Below are positions 53,292 to 61,916 of a stretch of 64,000 bases of DNA, piece after piece. The first letter of the stretch is position 1; each line of letters begins with the position of its first letter. The notes beneath the pieces are model-generated. The model did no database searches. It was not told where the DNA came from and saw only the letters and a program-made list of their open reading frames with translations. The position numbers and the translations under genes were made by a program. This stretch comes from Saprospirales bacterium (GTDB lineage: Bacteria > Bacteroidota > Bacteroidia > Chitinophagales > Saprospiraceae), in NCBI GenBank assembly GCA_016719895.1, contig JADJYG010000019.1, forward strand, positions 62,001 through 126,000, in the 5' to 3' direction.

Positions 53292-53323
53292 ACAACACCT
53301 GGAACTCAAAATCTTATTGAACA

Positions 53324-54277
53324 ATGAAATTTACCAAATATCTTTTCACTTTGTTTTTGCTGAGCCTGGCAGCTACTGTTTGGGGCCAGGCAGCAACGGC
53401 TCCCGCTCCCGACCCGGCTGCCGACCAGTTACCCCGCCTGATGACATATATCCTGGTCATCGCTGCGGCAGCCCTGTTCATCGTAGCGATGGTATATGTC
53501 GTTAATATCAACCAGTTTTTATACCGGCGCGTCCTGGACCTGGAAGCATCCAAATCCGGGGTGAAACTCCCGGGTGAAACGGCTGCCGCAGCCGTGCCTG
53601 TCGCCGACAGTTTCTGGACCACTTTGCGCAAAAAATATTGGGAAGACGCCGTCCCGATCGAACGCGAGCACGAAATCCTGTCGCACCACGATTTCGACGG
53701 CATTCGCGAGTTGGATAACCGTTTGCCGCCATGGTGGGTCAATCTGTTCCTGATCACCATCGTCTGGGCGGGCATATATATGTACTATTACCACTGGGGA
53801 GGCAATGGTCCGTCCTCGACGGAGGAGTATAAAATGGAGACGGAACAGGCTCAAAAACAACAGACCGCAGCCCTGGCCGGAATAGCCAATGACGTAGACG
53901 AATCCAACGTGGTAGCCCTCACCGAAGGCGGCGCGTTGGGCGAAGGCGAGCTGATATTCAAAAATACCTGCGCCGCCTGCCATGGCCAACTGGGTGAAGG
54001 CACCGTCGGACCCAACATGACCGACGAATACTGGGTACACGGCGGTGGTATTAAAAATATCTTTAAAACGATCAAATACGGCGTTCCGGACAAAGGCATG
54101 ATCGCCTGGCAAAGCCAGCTTTCCGCCAGCGATATGCAAAAGGTAGCCTCCTACATCCTGACCCTGCAAGGCACTAACCCGCCGAATCCCAAAGCGCCCC
54201 AGGGCGAAATCTGGAAAGGCGAAGCGCCGGCCGACTCCACCGCAACACCAGCTCCTCAAACGGGGACAGGCGGCTAA
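53324..54277 (+). CDS. ccoP: Cbb3 oxidase subunit III (CcoP), single heme
   Basis: The 317-residue protein has two hydrophobic helices before the CcoP segment FDGIRELDNRLPPWWVNLF, which is followed by another membrane helix (ITIVWAGIYMYYYH). One cytochrome c domain has CAACHGQLGEG at residue 216. Classical proteobacterial CcoP has two CxxCH sites; only one is present, with no second degenerate site seen. It passes electrons from soluble or membrane cytochromes to CcoO/CcoN. The tail is Pro/Ala-rich. Confidence 0.93.
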   Translation: MKFTKYLFTLFLLSLAATVWGQAATAPAPDPAADQLPRLMTYILVIAAAALFIVAMVYVVNINQFLYRRVLDLEASKSGVKLPGETAAAAVPVADSFWTTLRKKYWEDAVPIEREHEILSHHDFDGIRELDNRLPPWWVNLFLITIVWAGIYMYYYHWGGNGPSSTEEYKMETEQAQKQQTAALAGIANDVDESNVVALTEGGALGEGELIFKNTCAACHGQLGEGTVGPNMTDEYWVHGGGIKNIFKTIKYGVPDKGMIAWQSQLSASDMQKVASYILTLQGTNPPNPKAPQGEIWKGEAPADSTATPAPQTGTGG

Positions 54278-54305
54278 TCCGGCCGGAGCAACAGGATCCA
54301 AATCA

Positions 54306-54353
54306 AAAAAGCGGTCAAAGCGAATATCCATTGATTCCCTTTGACCGCTTTTT
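54306..54353. terminator. Perfect 15-bp stem terminator between ccoP and ccoG
   Basis: AAAAAGCGGTCAAAG pairs exactly with CTTTGACCGCTTTTT across an 18-nt loop, ending in a T-run on the plus strand and preceded by an A-run. It would separate the structural genes (ccoS to ccoP) from the assembly genes (ccoG, ccoH, safE-like), or attenuate transcription between them. Confidence 0.8.
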
Positions 54354-54455
54354 CCTTGAATTGACAAACATCACGCAAGGCCGTGACAGCTGTCATAAAA
54401 CAGGCTTTGCCATCCCTGCAACTTGCACACAATTTTTATTGAAGCGCAACCTGCG

Positions 54456-55967
54456 ATGAATACCGAGCAAAAAAACTGGGACAACATTATCGAAGATACG
54501 GAAGCATTCCGCGATCAGATTGCCACGGTTGACCACCAGGGGAAGCGGGTATGGGTCTATCCGCGCAAACCGCAGGGGCGTTTTTACAAGGCCCGCACCT
54601 GGGTGAGCCTCGCCTTCCTCGCTTTTTTTCTGATTATCCCGTTTATAAAAGTGCATGGCGAACAATTCCTCCTGTTCAATGTGCTGGAACGCAAATTTGT
54701 ATTGTTCGGGTTGTTGTTCACTCCGCAGGATTTCCACCTGTTCGTGCTGGCCATGCTGACGTTTATCGTCTTTATCATTTTATTTTCGGTGGTGTATGGC
54801 CGGTTGTTCTGCGGTTGGGTTTGCCCGCAAACCGTGTTCATGGAAATGTTTTTCCGAAAAATCGAATACTGGATCGAAGGGGACGCCGGCGCCCAACGGC
54901 TGCTCGACAAATCGCCCTGGACGCCGGAAAAAATCCGGAAAAAAGCCCTGAAACACGGCATTTTTTTTTCCATCGCCGTCGTAGTTTCCAATTACTTCCT
55001 GGCCTACCTGATCGGCATGGATGAGGTCATCAAGATTATTAGCGAGCCCATGAGCGCGCATACCGGTGGATTCACGGGGATGCTGGTATTTTCCGGGATA
55101 TTTTACCTCGTATTCGCTCAGTTGCGCGAACAGGTATGCACGACCATTTGTCCGTATGGCCGCCTTCAGGGCGTGTTACTGGTCAAAGAATCTATCGTGG
55201 TGGCCTATGATTACGGGCGCGGCGAACCCCGGGGTAAGCTGGTCAAGACAAAAGTACCGGCGTCCGGAGAAGCCACGGCTGCAAACCCGGACGAAAAAAC
55301 CCAAATGGCTGTAGCCCAGCAGGCTGTATCCGCTGGCGATACCCGGGCGTTCGGCGATTGTATCGACTGCCGGCTCTGCATCGCCGTGTGCCCCACGGGT
55401 ATCGACATCCGCAATGGAACGCAGTTGGAATGCACCAATTGCACCGCCTGCATCGATGCCTGCGATGCTATTATGGACAAGGTAGAACGCCCCCGCGGGC
55501 TTATCCGCTATGATTCCATGACCGGTATTGAAACCGGCCGGCGCAAAATTTTCACCCCGCGGGTGCTGGGCTATACCGGCGTTTTGCTGGCGCTTTTAAT
55601 CCTCGATGTGTTGCTCATCGCCAACCGGGGAATTGTAGAAACCATTATCCTGCGCTCGCCCGGCCAGTTGTACCAGCAAAAAGATGAATCCCACCTGACC
55701 AATTTATATACCTACACGATCATTAACAAATCTACCCAGGATTTGCCCGTTGAATTGCATTTGGTATCGCCCAAAGGCGCCATCCAGATCGTCGGACAGG
55801 CGCCGGGCATTATTGGAAAAGGCAGCAAAAAACAAGGCGCCTTTTTCGTGGAATTGCCCGCCGCCCAAATCAATAGCCGGAAAACGCCGCTGGAGATCGA
55901 AATTTTGTCGGGCGGTAAAAAAATAGACGCCATAAAAACCAACTTTATGGGGCCGGGGGGCAGATAG
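54456..55967 (+). CDS. ccoG: Cbb3 oxidase accessory protein CcoG (FixG/RdxA)
   Basis: The protein has 503 residues from MNTEQKNWDN; 11 upstream codons in the frame are dropped. Membrane helices carry VYGRLFCGWVCPQTVFMEM and REQVCTTICPYGRLQ. A 2[4Fe-4S] ferredoxin domain follows, with CIDCRLCIAVCPTGIDIR and CTNCTACIDACD. The final periplasmic beta domain is of the FixG_C type. CcoG is a copper reductase needed to build the CuB site of cbb3 oxidase. ccoH follows after 48 bp. Confidence 0.95.
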   Translation: MNTEQKNWDNIIEDTEAFRDQIATVDHQGKRVWVYPRKPQGRFYKARTWVSLAFLAFFLIIPFIKVHGEQFLLFNVLERKFVLFGLLFTPQDFHLFVLAMLTFIVFIILFSVVYGRLFCGWVCPQTVFMEMFFRKIEYWIEGDAGAQRLLDKSPWTPEKIRKKALKHGIFFSIAVVVSNYFLAYLIGMDEVIKIISEPMSAHTGGFTGMLVFSGIFYLVFAQLREQVCTTICPYGRLQGVLLVKESIVVAYDYGRGEPRGKLVKTKVPASGEATAANPDEKTQMAVAQQAVSAGDTRAFGDCIDCRLCIAVCPTGIDIRNGTQLECTNCTACIDACDAIMDKVERPRGLIRYDSMTGIETGRRKIFTPRVLGYTGVLLALLILDVLLIANRGIVETIILRSPGQLYQQKDESHLTNLYTYTIINKSTQDLPVELHLVSPKGAIQIVGQAPGIIGKGSKKQGAFFVELPAAQINSRKTPLEIEILSGGKKIDAIKTNFMGPGGR

Positions 55968-56015
55968 GAGCCCTGCGTCGTACCTTATTTCTTCAACCAT
56001 ACACGCCATCCTGCC

Positions 56016-56465
56016 ATGAAATTTAATTGGGGTACCGGAATTGCGCTGGTCTACGGCCTTTTTGCCTTGACCATGATTGCCGTTGTTATCCGCTCGCGGT
56101 CCTACGATCCGGGGTTGGTACAAAAAGATTATTACAACCTGGATTTGAACTACCAGGACCATTTGGAAAAAAAACAAAACGCCGCGCTGCTGAAGTCCGG
56201 CCTTAAAATCGGTTACGACGCCGTAAAACAGGTGATCCGGGTGCAATTTCCAACCGAAACAGGCCAGCCCGACGGCTTTATCAAATGCTACCGCCCGTCT
56301 ACCGTGAAAGACGACATGCGCCTGAAAATTCAAACCGGCCCCGAAGGGCAAATGGAAATCCCGGCTGCCCAACTCCCTGCCGGACTCTGGCGCCTGGAGG
56401 TGGACTGGCGCGCCAGTGGAATCCAATATTTTAACGAAGCGATCGTCACCGTCACCCACGCCTGA
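56016..56465 (+). CDS. ccoH: FixH/CcoH-family protein
   Basis: The 149-residue protein has one N-terminal membrane helix (GIALVYGLFALTMIAVVI), then RSRSYDPGLVQKDYYNLDLNYQ, the FixH hallmark, and a periplasmic beta-sandwich ending in WRLEVDWRASG. CcoH helps assemble or stabilise cbb3 oxidase. It lies between ccoG and a TauE/SafE-like gene, the standard order in Bacteroidota cco clusters. Confidence 0.92.
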   Translation: MKFNWGTGIALVYGLFALTMIAVVIRSRSYDPGLVQKDYYNLDLNYQDHLEKKQNAALLKSGLKIGYDAVKQVIRVQFPTETGQPDGFIKCYRPSTVKDDMRLKIQTGPEGQMEIPAAQLPAGLWRLEVDWRASGIQYFNEAIVTVTHA

Positions 56466-56510
56466 TCCGGGGCGGAGGCGGCGGCCCTCCGGGCGAACTC
56501 CACACGCATC

Positions 56511-57200
56511 ATGTTATACACAGCCTTTTTCCTCGGACTTGCCGGCAGCCTGCACTGCGTTGCCATGTGCGGGCCGCTGATGTTGGCTGTGCCGCTCGAA
56601 CATACGGCGCGCCGCCGGGCGATCGGCCGAACCCTGACCTATCAGGCCGGCCGGATTGGTATGTATGCCTTGTTGGGCTTGTTATTTGGCTTGTTGGGCA
56701 AAGGCGTGGCCCTGGCCGGATTTCAACAAGGATTATCGGTATTGGCCGGCGCCATTTTGCTCGCTGCGGCATTTTTTGCCGTGGAGTGGGAACGCGCCGC
56801 GCTGACCTTGCCGGGTATGCGGCCGTTCACCCGCTGGGTACAAACGCGTATCGGTAGCCTGATGCGCGCCTGTCCGGGCGGCGCAACGCTGGGCATCGGC
56901 ATGCTCAACGGCTTGTTGCCTTGCGGACTGGTGTATGCCGCCATTGCAGGCGCTATCAGTACCGCCAGCGGATGGGAGGGCAGCTTGTTCATGGCCCTTT
57001 TCGGGCTGGGTACCCTGCCTTTGCTGCTGATGCTCGTGGGCGCAGGCCAACGATTCAGCCCGCTCTGGCGCAGACGGTTCCGGTTTGTTCAGCCGGCTTT
57101 GCTGGCACTGGCCGGATTGCTGATTCTGTCGCGCGGGCTACACCTCGACCTGTCCCTTTTCGAGTCGGCGGTGCCCAAGGCCTTGCCGGACTGCCACTAA
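56511..57200 (+). CDS. TauE/SafE (UreH/DsbD-like) membrane protein of the cco cluster
   Basis: The 229-residue protein has about six helices. The N-terminal GLAGSLHCVAMCGPLMLA contains the C-x-x-x-C-G-P motif of the UreH/SafE group. A matching motif, GMLNGLLPCGLVYAAI, lies in the second half. Members found at the end of cco clusters are thought to move copper or reducing power for oxidase assembly; that role is inferred from context here. A strong terminator about 90 bp downstream ends the cluster. Confidence 0.88.
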   Translation: MLYTAFFLGLAGSLHCVAMCGPLMLAVPLEHTARRRAIGRTLTYQAGRIGMYALLGLLFGLLGKGVALAGFQQGLSVLAGAILLAAAFFAVEWERAALTLPGMRPFTRWVQTRIGSLMRACPGGATLGIGMLNGLLPCGLVYAAIAGAISTASGWEGSLFMALFGLGTLPLLLMLVGAGQRFSPLWRRRFRFVQPALLALAGLLILSRGLHLDLSLFESAVPKALPDCH

Positions 57201-57544
57201 AACACAGGAAGCCATCTCAAAATGGCCTCTGACACGGCGCCGGTCCTTTTTTGACGGCGCCCAAAGAATTAAGGGTTTTTGTTTTTGCGCCTGCACTAGC
57301 CGTTGAACAAACGCAGTGCAGGCTTTTTAAAATCCGGCCGAAAACCCCTGGCTGGCGATAAGACATCTTCTTATATTTTTTCGGAAATTTGCGGCCGTTG
57401 GTCGCTTTTTTTATTTTATCTGGAAAAAGGTTTCCTTTTTGCGGCGCGAAATTTCACAGGCATGTTCCAACGGGGGGCTTTTTATTGCCAAAGCCGCCGG
57501 CCGCAACTGCCTGATCTTCGAACTTCAAACTTCATTCGATACAC
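57201..57544. other. Intergenic region between the cco cluster and the coiled-coil pair
   Basis: The 344-bp stretch contains the cco terminator and its neighbouring hairpin in the first part. A further AAAAAGG/CCTTTTT stem lies at 57424-57440. No protein-like frame and no exact TAnnTTTG element for the next gene were found. Confidence 0.5.
57289..57328 (+). terminator. Intrinsic terminator at the end of the cco cluster
   Basis: A 9-bp stem (GCCTGCACT/AGTGCAGGC) with a 17-nt loop is followed by TTTTT. It lies downstream of the SafE-like gene. A second hairpin (GGCGCCG/CGGCGCC, 57236-57261) sits just before it. Confidence 0.7.
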
Positions 57545-58090
57545 ATGGTTCCGACAAAATCGCTTTTTGCAGCAGAAGGGCTCGACGAACGCAGCCTCGA
57601 TTTTTTATCCAATGCCGTTGAAAAAAACAACCTGCCCGGGTTCGATTATTTTGAGTTTAAACGGGCGGTTGCAGCGCTTTCACAAATGCAACTCGACGAG
57701 GCCACCTGCTATAAAAGCGCCTTTGCCACTGCTGCTACGGTTGGTTTGACCAAGGAAAAACTAATCGAAACCGCCGGGTATTACCGCAACGTTCTGCTCA
57801 AGGAAAAAGAACAGTTCGATAAAGCGCTGGACAGCCAAAACTCGACCAAGGTCACCTCCCGCGAGCAGGAAATAAAACGCCTGCGCGATCAAATCGACCG
57901 CCATAAAGCCGAAATTGCCCGCCTGCAGGATGAAATGGCCGGCTATCTTACCCAGATCGACCAAGCCGAGGCATCGGTCAAACAGGAAGCCGAAAAACTG
58001 GAAAAAACCAAAACAGCCTTTGAAAAAACCCACCAGTCCGTGCTTTTACAAATCGACCGCGACGTGGAGAACATGCACAAGTACCTTTGA
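57545..58090 (+). CDS. Cytoplasmic coiled-coil protein, unknown function
   Basis: The 181-residue protein begins MVPTKSLFAAEGLDERSLDF and has no signal or membrane segment. The first roughly 85 residues are predicted helical and globular (FDYFEFKRAVAALSQMQLDEA). The rest is a long coiled coil (EIKRLRDQIDRHKAEIARLQ, continuing to VENMHKYL). I do not recognise the family. The next gene starts 20 bp downstream on the same strand and also encodes a long coiled coil behind membrane helices, so the two probably form one complex. Confidence 0.7.
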   Translation: MVPTKSLFAAEGLDERSLDFLSNAVEKNNLPGFDYFEFKRAVAALSQMQLDEATCYKSAFATAATVGLTKEKLIETAGYYRNVLLKEKEQFDKALDSQNSTKVTSREQEIKRLRDQIDRHKAEIARLQDEMAGYLTQIDQAEASVKQEAEKLEKTKTAFEKTHQSVLLQIDRDVENMHKYL

Positions 58091-58110
58091 CAGAGAAATC
58101 ACAACGGATA

Positions 58111-59088
58111 ATGGATCAAAAGTCATTTTGGCAACGCCCCGAAGGAATAGCCGGCGGTATCGCGCTGCTCGGCCTGCTGGCCGGCGGGGTATTGTTGCTC
58201 AACCGGTTTTTACCCCTGCTGATCGAACTGGCGCGAAATACCCTTTACCTCGCCGGCATGCTCGCAGCCCTGGCCCTGGTAATCTATGTGGCGCTCGACC
58301 CCAAAACGCGCAACCTGGTCTGGTACATGTACAAATCTCTGATGCGCTGGATCACCGGGATATTTGTACAGATCGACCCGATTGCCATTTTGAAATCCTA
58401 TATCGAAAGCCTCGAAAAGAGCCTCCGGAACCTCAGCAAACAAATTGGCGCCCTGCGCGGCCAAATGCGCCAACTCAAAGGGATAATGGATGGCAACGCC
58501 GCTGAAATTGAAAAAAATATGGCTGTCGCCGAACGCGCCAAAAAACAAGGCGACGAAAAAAACCTGGCGCTGGCTACCCGGAAAGCCGGCCGGCTGCAGG
58601 AGGCCAATGCCAAATACGATGCGCTCTATCGCAAAATGGAAATTTTGTACCGCGTGCTGACCAAGATGTACGAAAACTCGGAGATCGTGCTGGAAGACAC
58701 CAAAGACCAGGTTATGCTGAAAGAACAGGAATACGAGGCCATAAAATCGAGCTATTCCGCTATCCGCTCGGCACAAAGCATTCTCCGTGGAAACCCCGAC
58801 CAACGCGTCCTCTTCGACCAGGCCCTGGAGGCCATGACGGATGAGGTAAGCCAAAAAGTAGGCAATATGGAGCGCTTCATGGAAACCAGCCGCCACCTGA
58901 TGGATTCGATCGACCTGCAAAACGGCGTATTCGAGGAAGAAGGCCTGCAATTACTCGAAAAATGGGAACACCAAAACCCGCTGACGGCAACCCCTTCGCA
59001 AAAGACAAAAGAAAAACCGCTCGACCTGGGTACGCCGCCTAAAGAGATCCTCAAAGACGAAAGCGATTACCGGAAACTGTTTGATTGA
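58111..59088 (+). CDS. Membrane-anchored coiled-coil protein, loosely PspA-like
   Basis: The protein has 325 residues from MDQKSFWQRPEG; a TTG start 24 nt upstream would overlap the previous stop. Two hydrophobic helices (IAGGIALLGLLAGGVLLL and TLYLAGMLAALALVIYVAL) anchor it near the N-terminus. About 200 residues of helix follow, including SLRNLSKQIGALRGQMRQLK and KYDALYRKMEILYRVLTKMY, and the tail is polar. The helical part has the feel of PspA/IM30 proteins, but no diagnostic motif was found. A role in membrane maintenance is a guess. Co-transcription with the upstream coiled-coil gene is likely. Confidence 0.7.
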   Translation: MDQKSFWQRPEGIAGGIALLGLLAGGVLLLNRFLPLLIELARNTLYLAGMLAALALVIYVALDPKTRNLVWYMYKSLMRWITGIFVQIDPIAILKSYIESLEKSLRNLSKQIGALRGQMRQLKGIMDGNAAEIEKNMAVAERAKKQGDEKNLALATRKAGRLQEANAKYDALYRKMEILYRVLTKMYENSEIVLEDTKDQVMLKEQEYEAIKSSYSAIRSAQSILRGNPDQRVLFDQALEAMTDEVSQKVGNMERFMETSRHLMDSIDLQNGVFEEEGLQLLEKWEHQNPLTATPSQKTKEKPLDLGTPPKEILKDESDYRKLFD

Positions 59089-59103
59089 GGAACGGTTGGA
59101 AGC

Positions 59104-59664
59104 CTATTTTTCCCCCCAACGGTAACTTTTCAGCGAAAAGCCCGCCAGGTCCAGCACCCGGTCCACCACCGTGGCCGCCACGTCTTCCAGGGTTTTGGGC
59201 CGCGAATAAAACGACGGCGAAGCCGGGCAAATAATGCCGCCCGCTTCCGTTACAGTTTTCATGTTGTTGATATGGATCAGGCTGAGCGGCGTATCCCGCG
59301 GAACCAGGATCAAGCGCCGCCGCTCCTTGAGGATCACATCCGCAGCCCGGGTCGCCAGGTCGTTGCTCAGCCCTGTGGCTATCCGCGCCAACGTGCCCAT
59401 CGAACAGGGGCATACCAGCATCGTGTCATATTGCGCCGAACCCGAGGCAAAAGGCGCGTAAAAATCGTTTTTTTCGTAAAAGTCGAACGGATAGGCGCCC
59501 AAATCCATGGGACCGATTTCCAGTTCCCAATTGATGCGGGCATTATCCGACAACACCACGCCCACGGCATCCCACTGGGCGCGCAAGTCCGCAAGTTTGT
59601 CGAATAACACCTTGGCATATATGGATCCCGATGAGCCGGTAACGGCGACAACAATTTTTTTCAT
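59104..59664 (-). CDS. ubiX: UbiX-type flavin prenyltransferase
   Basis: The protein has 186 residues from MKKIVVAVTGSSGSIYA. The longer frame would translate the inverted repeat upstream and is rejected. Family motifs are the TGSSGS FMN-binding loop, SDNARINWELE, VCPCSMGTLARIATGLSNDLATRAADV and RRLILVPRDTPLSLIHINNM. The enzyme prenylates FMN to make the cofactor of UbiD-type decarboxylases. No ubiD is in the window. It is convergent with the coiled-coil pair. Confidence 0.95.
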   Translation of the reverse strand: MKKIVVAVTGSSGSIYAKVLFDKLADLRAQWDAVGVVLSDNARINWELEIGPMDLGAYPFDFYEKNDFYAPFASGSAQYDTMLVCPCSMGTLARIATGLSNDLATRAADVILKERRRLILVPRDTPLSLIHINNMKTVTEAGGIICPASPSFYSRPKTLEDVAATVVDRVLDLAGFSLKSYRWGEK

Positions 59665-59740
59665 GCTCCTATAACCGCCCGTTTGCAAAAAAGTAAAGGA
59701 AATCGGCGATTTTTTATACCGCCATTTCTCGGCTGCGCGT

Positions 59741-59834
59741 ATCCCTCCGTGAGCCTCCGTTCGCTCTGTGAGCCTCTGTGGCACTTTTTTATTCCACAGA
59801 GGCTCACAGAGCGAACGGAGGCTCACGGAGGGAT
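59741..59834. repeat. 41-bp perfect inverted repeat of CTCCGTGAGC words
   Basis: Two exactly complementary 41-nt arms flank a 12-nt T-rich loop. Each arm is built from near-tandem words (CCTCCGTGAG, CCTCCGTTCG, CTCTGTGAGC, CTCTGTGG). It lies 9 bp beyond the stop of the cytochrome c protein gene and upstream of ubiX. It can act as a terminator hairpin or RNA-protecting stem, although no T-run follows it. Confidence 0.9.
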
Positions 59835-59843
59835 GTGTTGATG

Positions 59844-61895
59844 TCATTCCACGATAATCTCATCTACAAAAATCCAGCATTTTTGCCCCTTTCCCGGGTG
59901 CCATTCCGGATTTTTCAGCCCACTCCGCACCAACACCCGCACAAAGCGCGCCTGTACGGGCTGCGGCAAGGGGCACTCCAGGAGGTGCGTTTTTTGTTCG
60001 CCCATGCCGGCATTGGGCGCAAACTGCCGGCGTCCTTGCGGCCGGAAAGTTTTCCCGTCTTCCGAAGTCAGCACCTCGACGGCCGCCGGCTTGAAAATCC
60101 AGGATACGTTGTTTTCCAGGCAATGCACAAATACCTGGCTGACCGGTATCGTTTTGCCCAAATCGAGGATAGCGGCCAGGTGTTCGCCTTCATAGCCCAT
60201 CCAGGTATCGGCGCCCTGTACGTCGCCGATTTGCCCGTCGATCAGCGAGGGCGCGCCCTTTGCGGGGTATTTGGGCGAAGGCGGCTTTTCCAGTGTCGCC
60301 AGTTCGGGCGTGTTTTTCTTTTTCACCAACACAGCGTCCACCACCGGCGAAGGCAGCCAGCCCTCCTTGGCGGCAAAGGCCCGCACGTGCGACGTCTGGC
60401 GCAGCACGACTGGCTCGCGGTAGCGGCTGGATTGGGTGGTAGGCGAAGCCGCTTCGTCCAGCGTGTAGTACAACGATACGCCTTTAAAAGCAGGATAATC
60501 GAGCGCCACGTGCACGGTATCGGAAAAAAACGACCGGGTATACAGCAGTTTGGGCGCTCGCAGGGCCAGCCGGGTGGAATCTACCTGGGCGCCCGTATTG
60601 ATGTGCAACCCGGGGCGTTGTTGTTTCAAACGGCGGATGCCTTCCGGCGTCAGGCGGGTTTGCCAGGCGTACAGGCGCTTCAGCCGCGGCAGGCGGGCCA
60701 GCGGCTCCAGGATGGCGTCGCTCAGGGAGGTGCCCGTAATGTTGAGTGCTTCGAGGTAGGTCAATTGGGGCAGCGCTTGCCGGAGCGGGGCATCCTGCAC
60801 GGCCGTATGCGCCAGGTTGAGCCGGACGAGGTGCGGAAACTCCGCCAGCTGCGGCGAAGCGGCGGCGCCAAAATCGGTGTAGGCCAGGTCGAGCTCCGCT
60901 GTTTGGCGGCGCAGCTGCCGCAGGGCTTCCCACTGGCTTTTGGCCGGTCTTGGCTGACCTGCAAACGAGATGGCCAGCCAAGGTTTGTCCGCTTCCAGTT
61001 TGGTTGCGCTGATCAGCTGCTTGCACAAATTTTCCAGCGCGGCGGCGGGCGCCGCTTTTACCGGCAGGTCAAACACGGGGTTGCGGTCGGCGCCGGCGTT
61101 TTTGCGCAGGGCTGCCTCCAAATCGGCCGGCAGGGCGGCTGCGCGGAGGGTCATGTTAAAATCGGCGCCCCGGGCGATCCACCACTCCAGCAGCCGGCGT
61201 TCGGCGCCGCTGGGCTGGGGCTTGCCGGCCGGCGGCATGTGGTCGTCGTCGTGCAAGGGCAGCAGCAGGCGCTGGAGCAAGGGGCTGACTTCGGGCCGGC
61301 CGGCTGCGACGACGGCGCCGTTTTTGCCGCCCGCTTCGATAAACGCCGGCGCATCGAGCCGCAAACCGCCTTTTTTTTTCGCGGCATTGTGGCACGAAAC
61401 GCATTTGCTTTTTAAAACAGGCTGCACCAGCGTGGCAAACAGCGGGGCGTCGGGGTTCCAGTCCGCCGCCGCACCTGAAGCTGCTGCCGCATCGCCGTCG
61501 GGTGTTTCAAACAAATAATTCGCGCCATGCGTCAGGCTGCCGCCAAAATGGCCGGCGGCGGTGAGGGCCAGCATGGCGCCGGTCAGCAGCGGAAAATAGC
61601 CCGGCCGGCCGGAGCGCCACCAGGCCAGCACGGCCAGGGCGACGGTCGACAAGCCCAGCCACTGGTGCCGCTGCAAGAGGGCATCGTCGTAGCCGCCCTG
61701 CTGCGCCAGCCACCAGCCCGTGCCCGCCGAAGCCGCGGCCGCCAGGGCGCCAGCCGCCAGCGCCAGCCGGATAGCCGGCCGCAGGTCAGCGCGCCCGCGC
61801 CACCGGGCCAGGCATTCCAGGCCAAAAACCAACAACAATATGCCAATCGGCAAATGCACCAGGAGCGGATGTAAACGACCTAAAAAAGACATCAT
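59844..61895 (-). CDS. Membrane cytochrome c / LRR / discoidin-like multidomain protein
   Basis: The 683-residue protein begins with a DUF2231-like membrane region of about four helices (LHPLLVHLPIGILLLVFGLE). A planctomycete-type cytochrome c segment follows, with KSKCVSCHNAAKKKGGLRLD and a DDDHMPPAGKPQPS methionine site. Next are leucine-rich repeats (LVRLNLAHTAVQDAPLRQAL and so on), a chitobiase-C/FN3-like domain (about 470-550) and a terminal F5/8-type discoidin fold ending WIFVDEIIVE. It probably senses or binds glycans or redox partners at the periplasmic face; no catalytic domain was seen. It follows a smaller paralogue by 21 bp. Confidence 0.85.
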   Translation of the reverse strand: MMSFLGRLHPLLVHLPIGILLLVFGLECLARWRGRADLRPAIRLALAAGALAAAASAGTGWWLAQQGGYDDALLQRHQWLGLSTVALAVLAWWRSGRPGYFPLLTGAMLALTAAGHFGGSLTHGANYLFETPDGDAAAASGAAADWNPDAPLFATLVQPVLKSKCVSCHNAAKKKGGLRLDAPAFIEAGGKNGAVVAAGRPEVSPLLQRLLLPLHDDDHMPPAGKPQPSGAERRLLEWWIARGADFNMTLRAAALPADLEAALRKNAGADRNPVFDLPVKAAPAAALENLCKQLISATKLEADKPWLAISFAGQPRPAKSQWEALRQLRRQTAELDLAYTDFGAAASPQLAEFPHLVRLNLAHTAVQDAPLRQALPQLTYLEALNITGTSLSDAILEPLARLPRLKRLYAWQTRLTPEGIRRLKQQRPGLHINTGAQVDSTRLALRAPKLLYTRSFFSDTVHVALDYPAFKGVSLYYTLDEAASPTTQSSRYREPVVLRQTSHVRAFAAKEGWLPSPVVDAVLVKKKNTPELATLEKPPSPKYPAKGAPSLIDGQIGDVQGADTWMGYEGEHLAAILDLGKTIPVSQVFVHCLENNVSWIFKPAAVEVLTSEDGKTFRPQGRRQFAPNAGMGEQKTHLLECPLPQPVQARFVRVLVRSGLKNPEWHPGKGQKCWIFVDEIIVE

Positions 61896-61916
61896 GCAGT
61901 TGGCCCGGAGGGTTTG

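Noticed and set aside
53009..53320. 103-codon frame across the ccoNO-ccoQ gap
   Set aside because: It translates the word repeat and overlaps ccoQ in another frame; the 52-residue ccoQ frame is the real one.
59778..61415. 545-codon plus-strand open frame
   Set aside because: Antisense to the membrane cytochrome gene and starts inside the inverted repeat.
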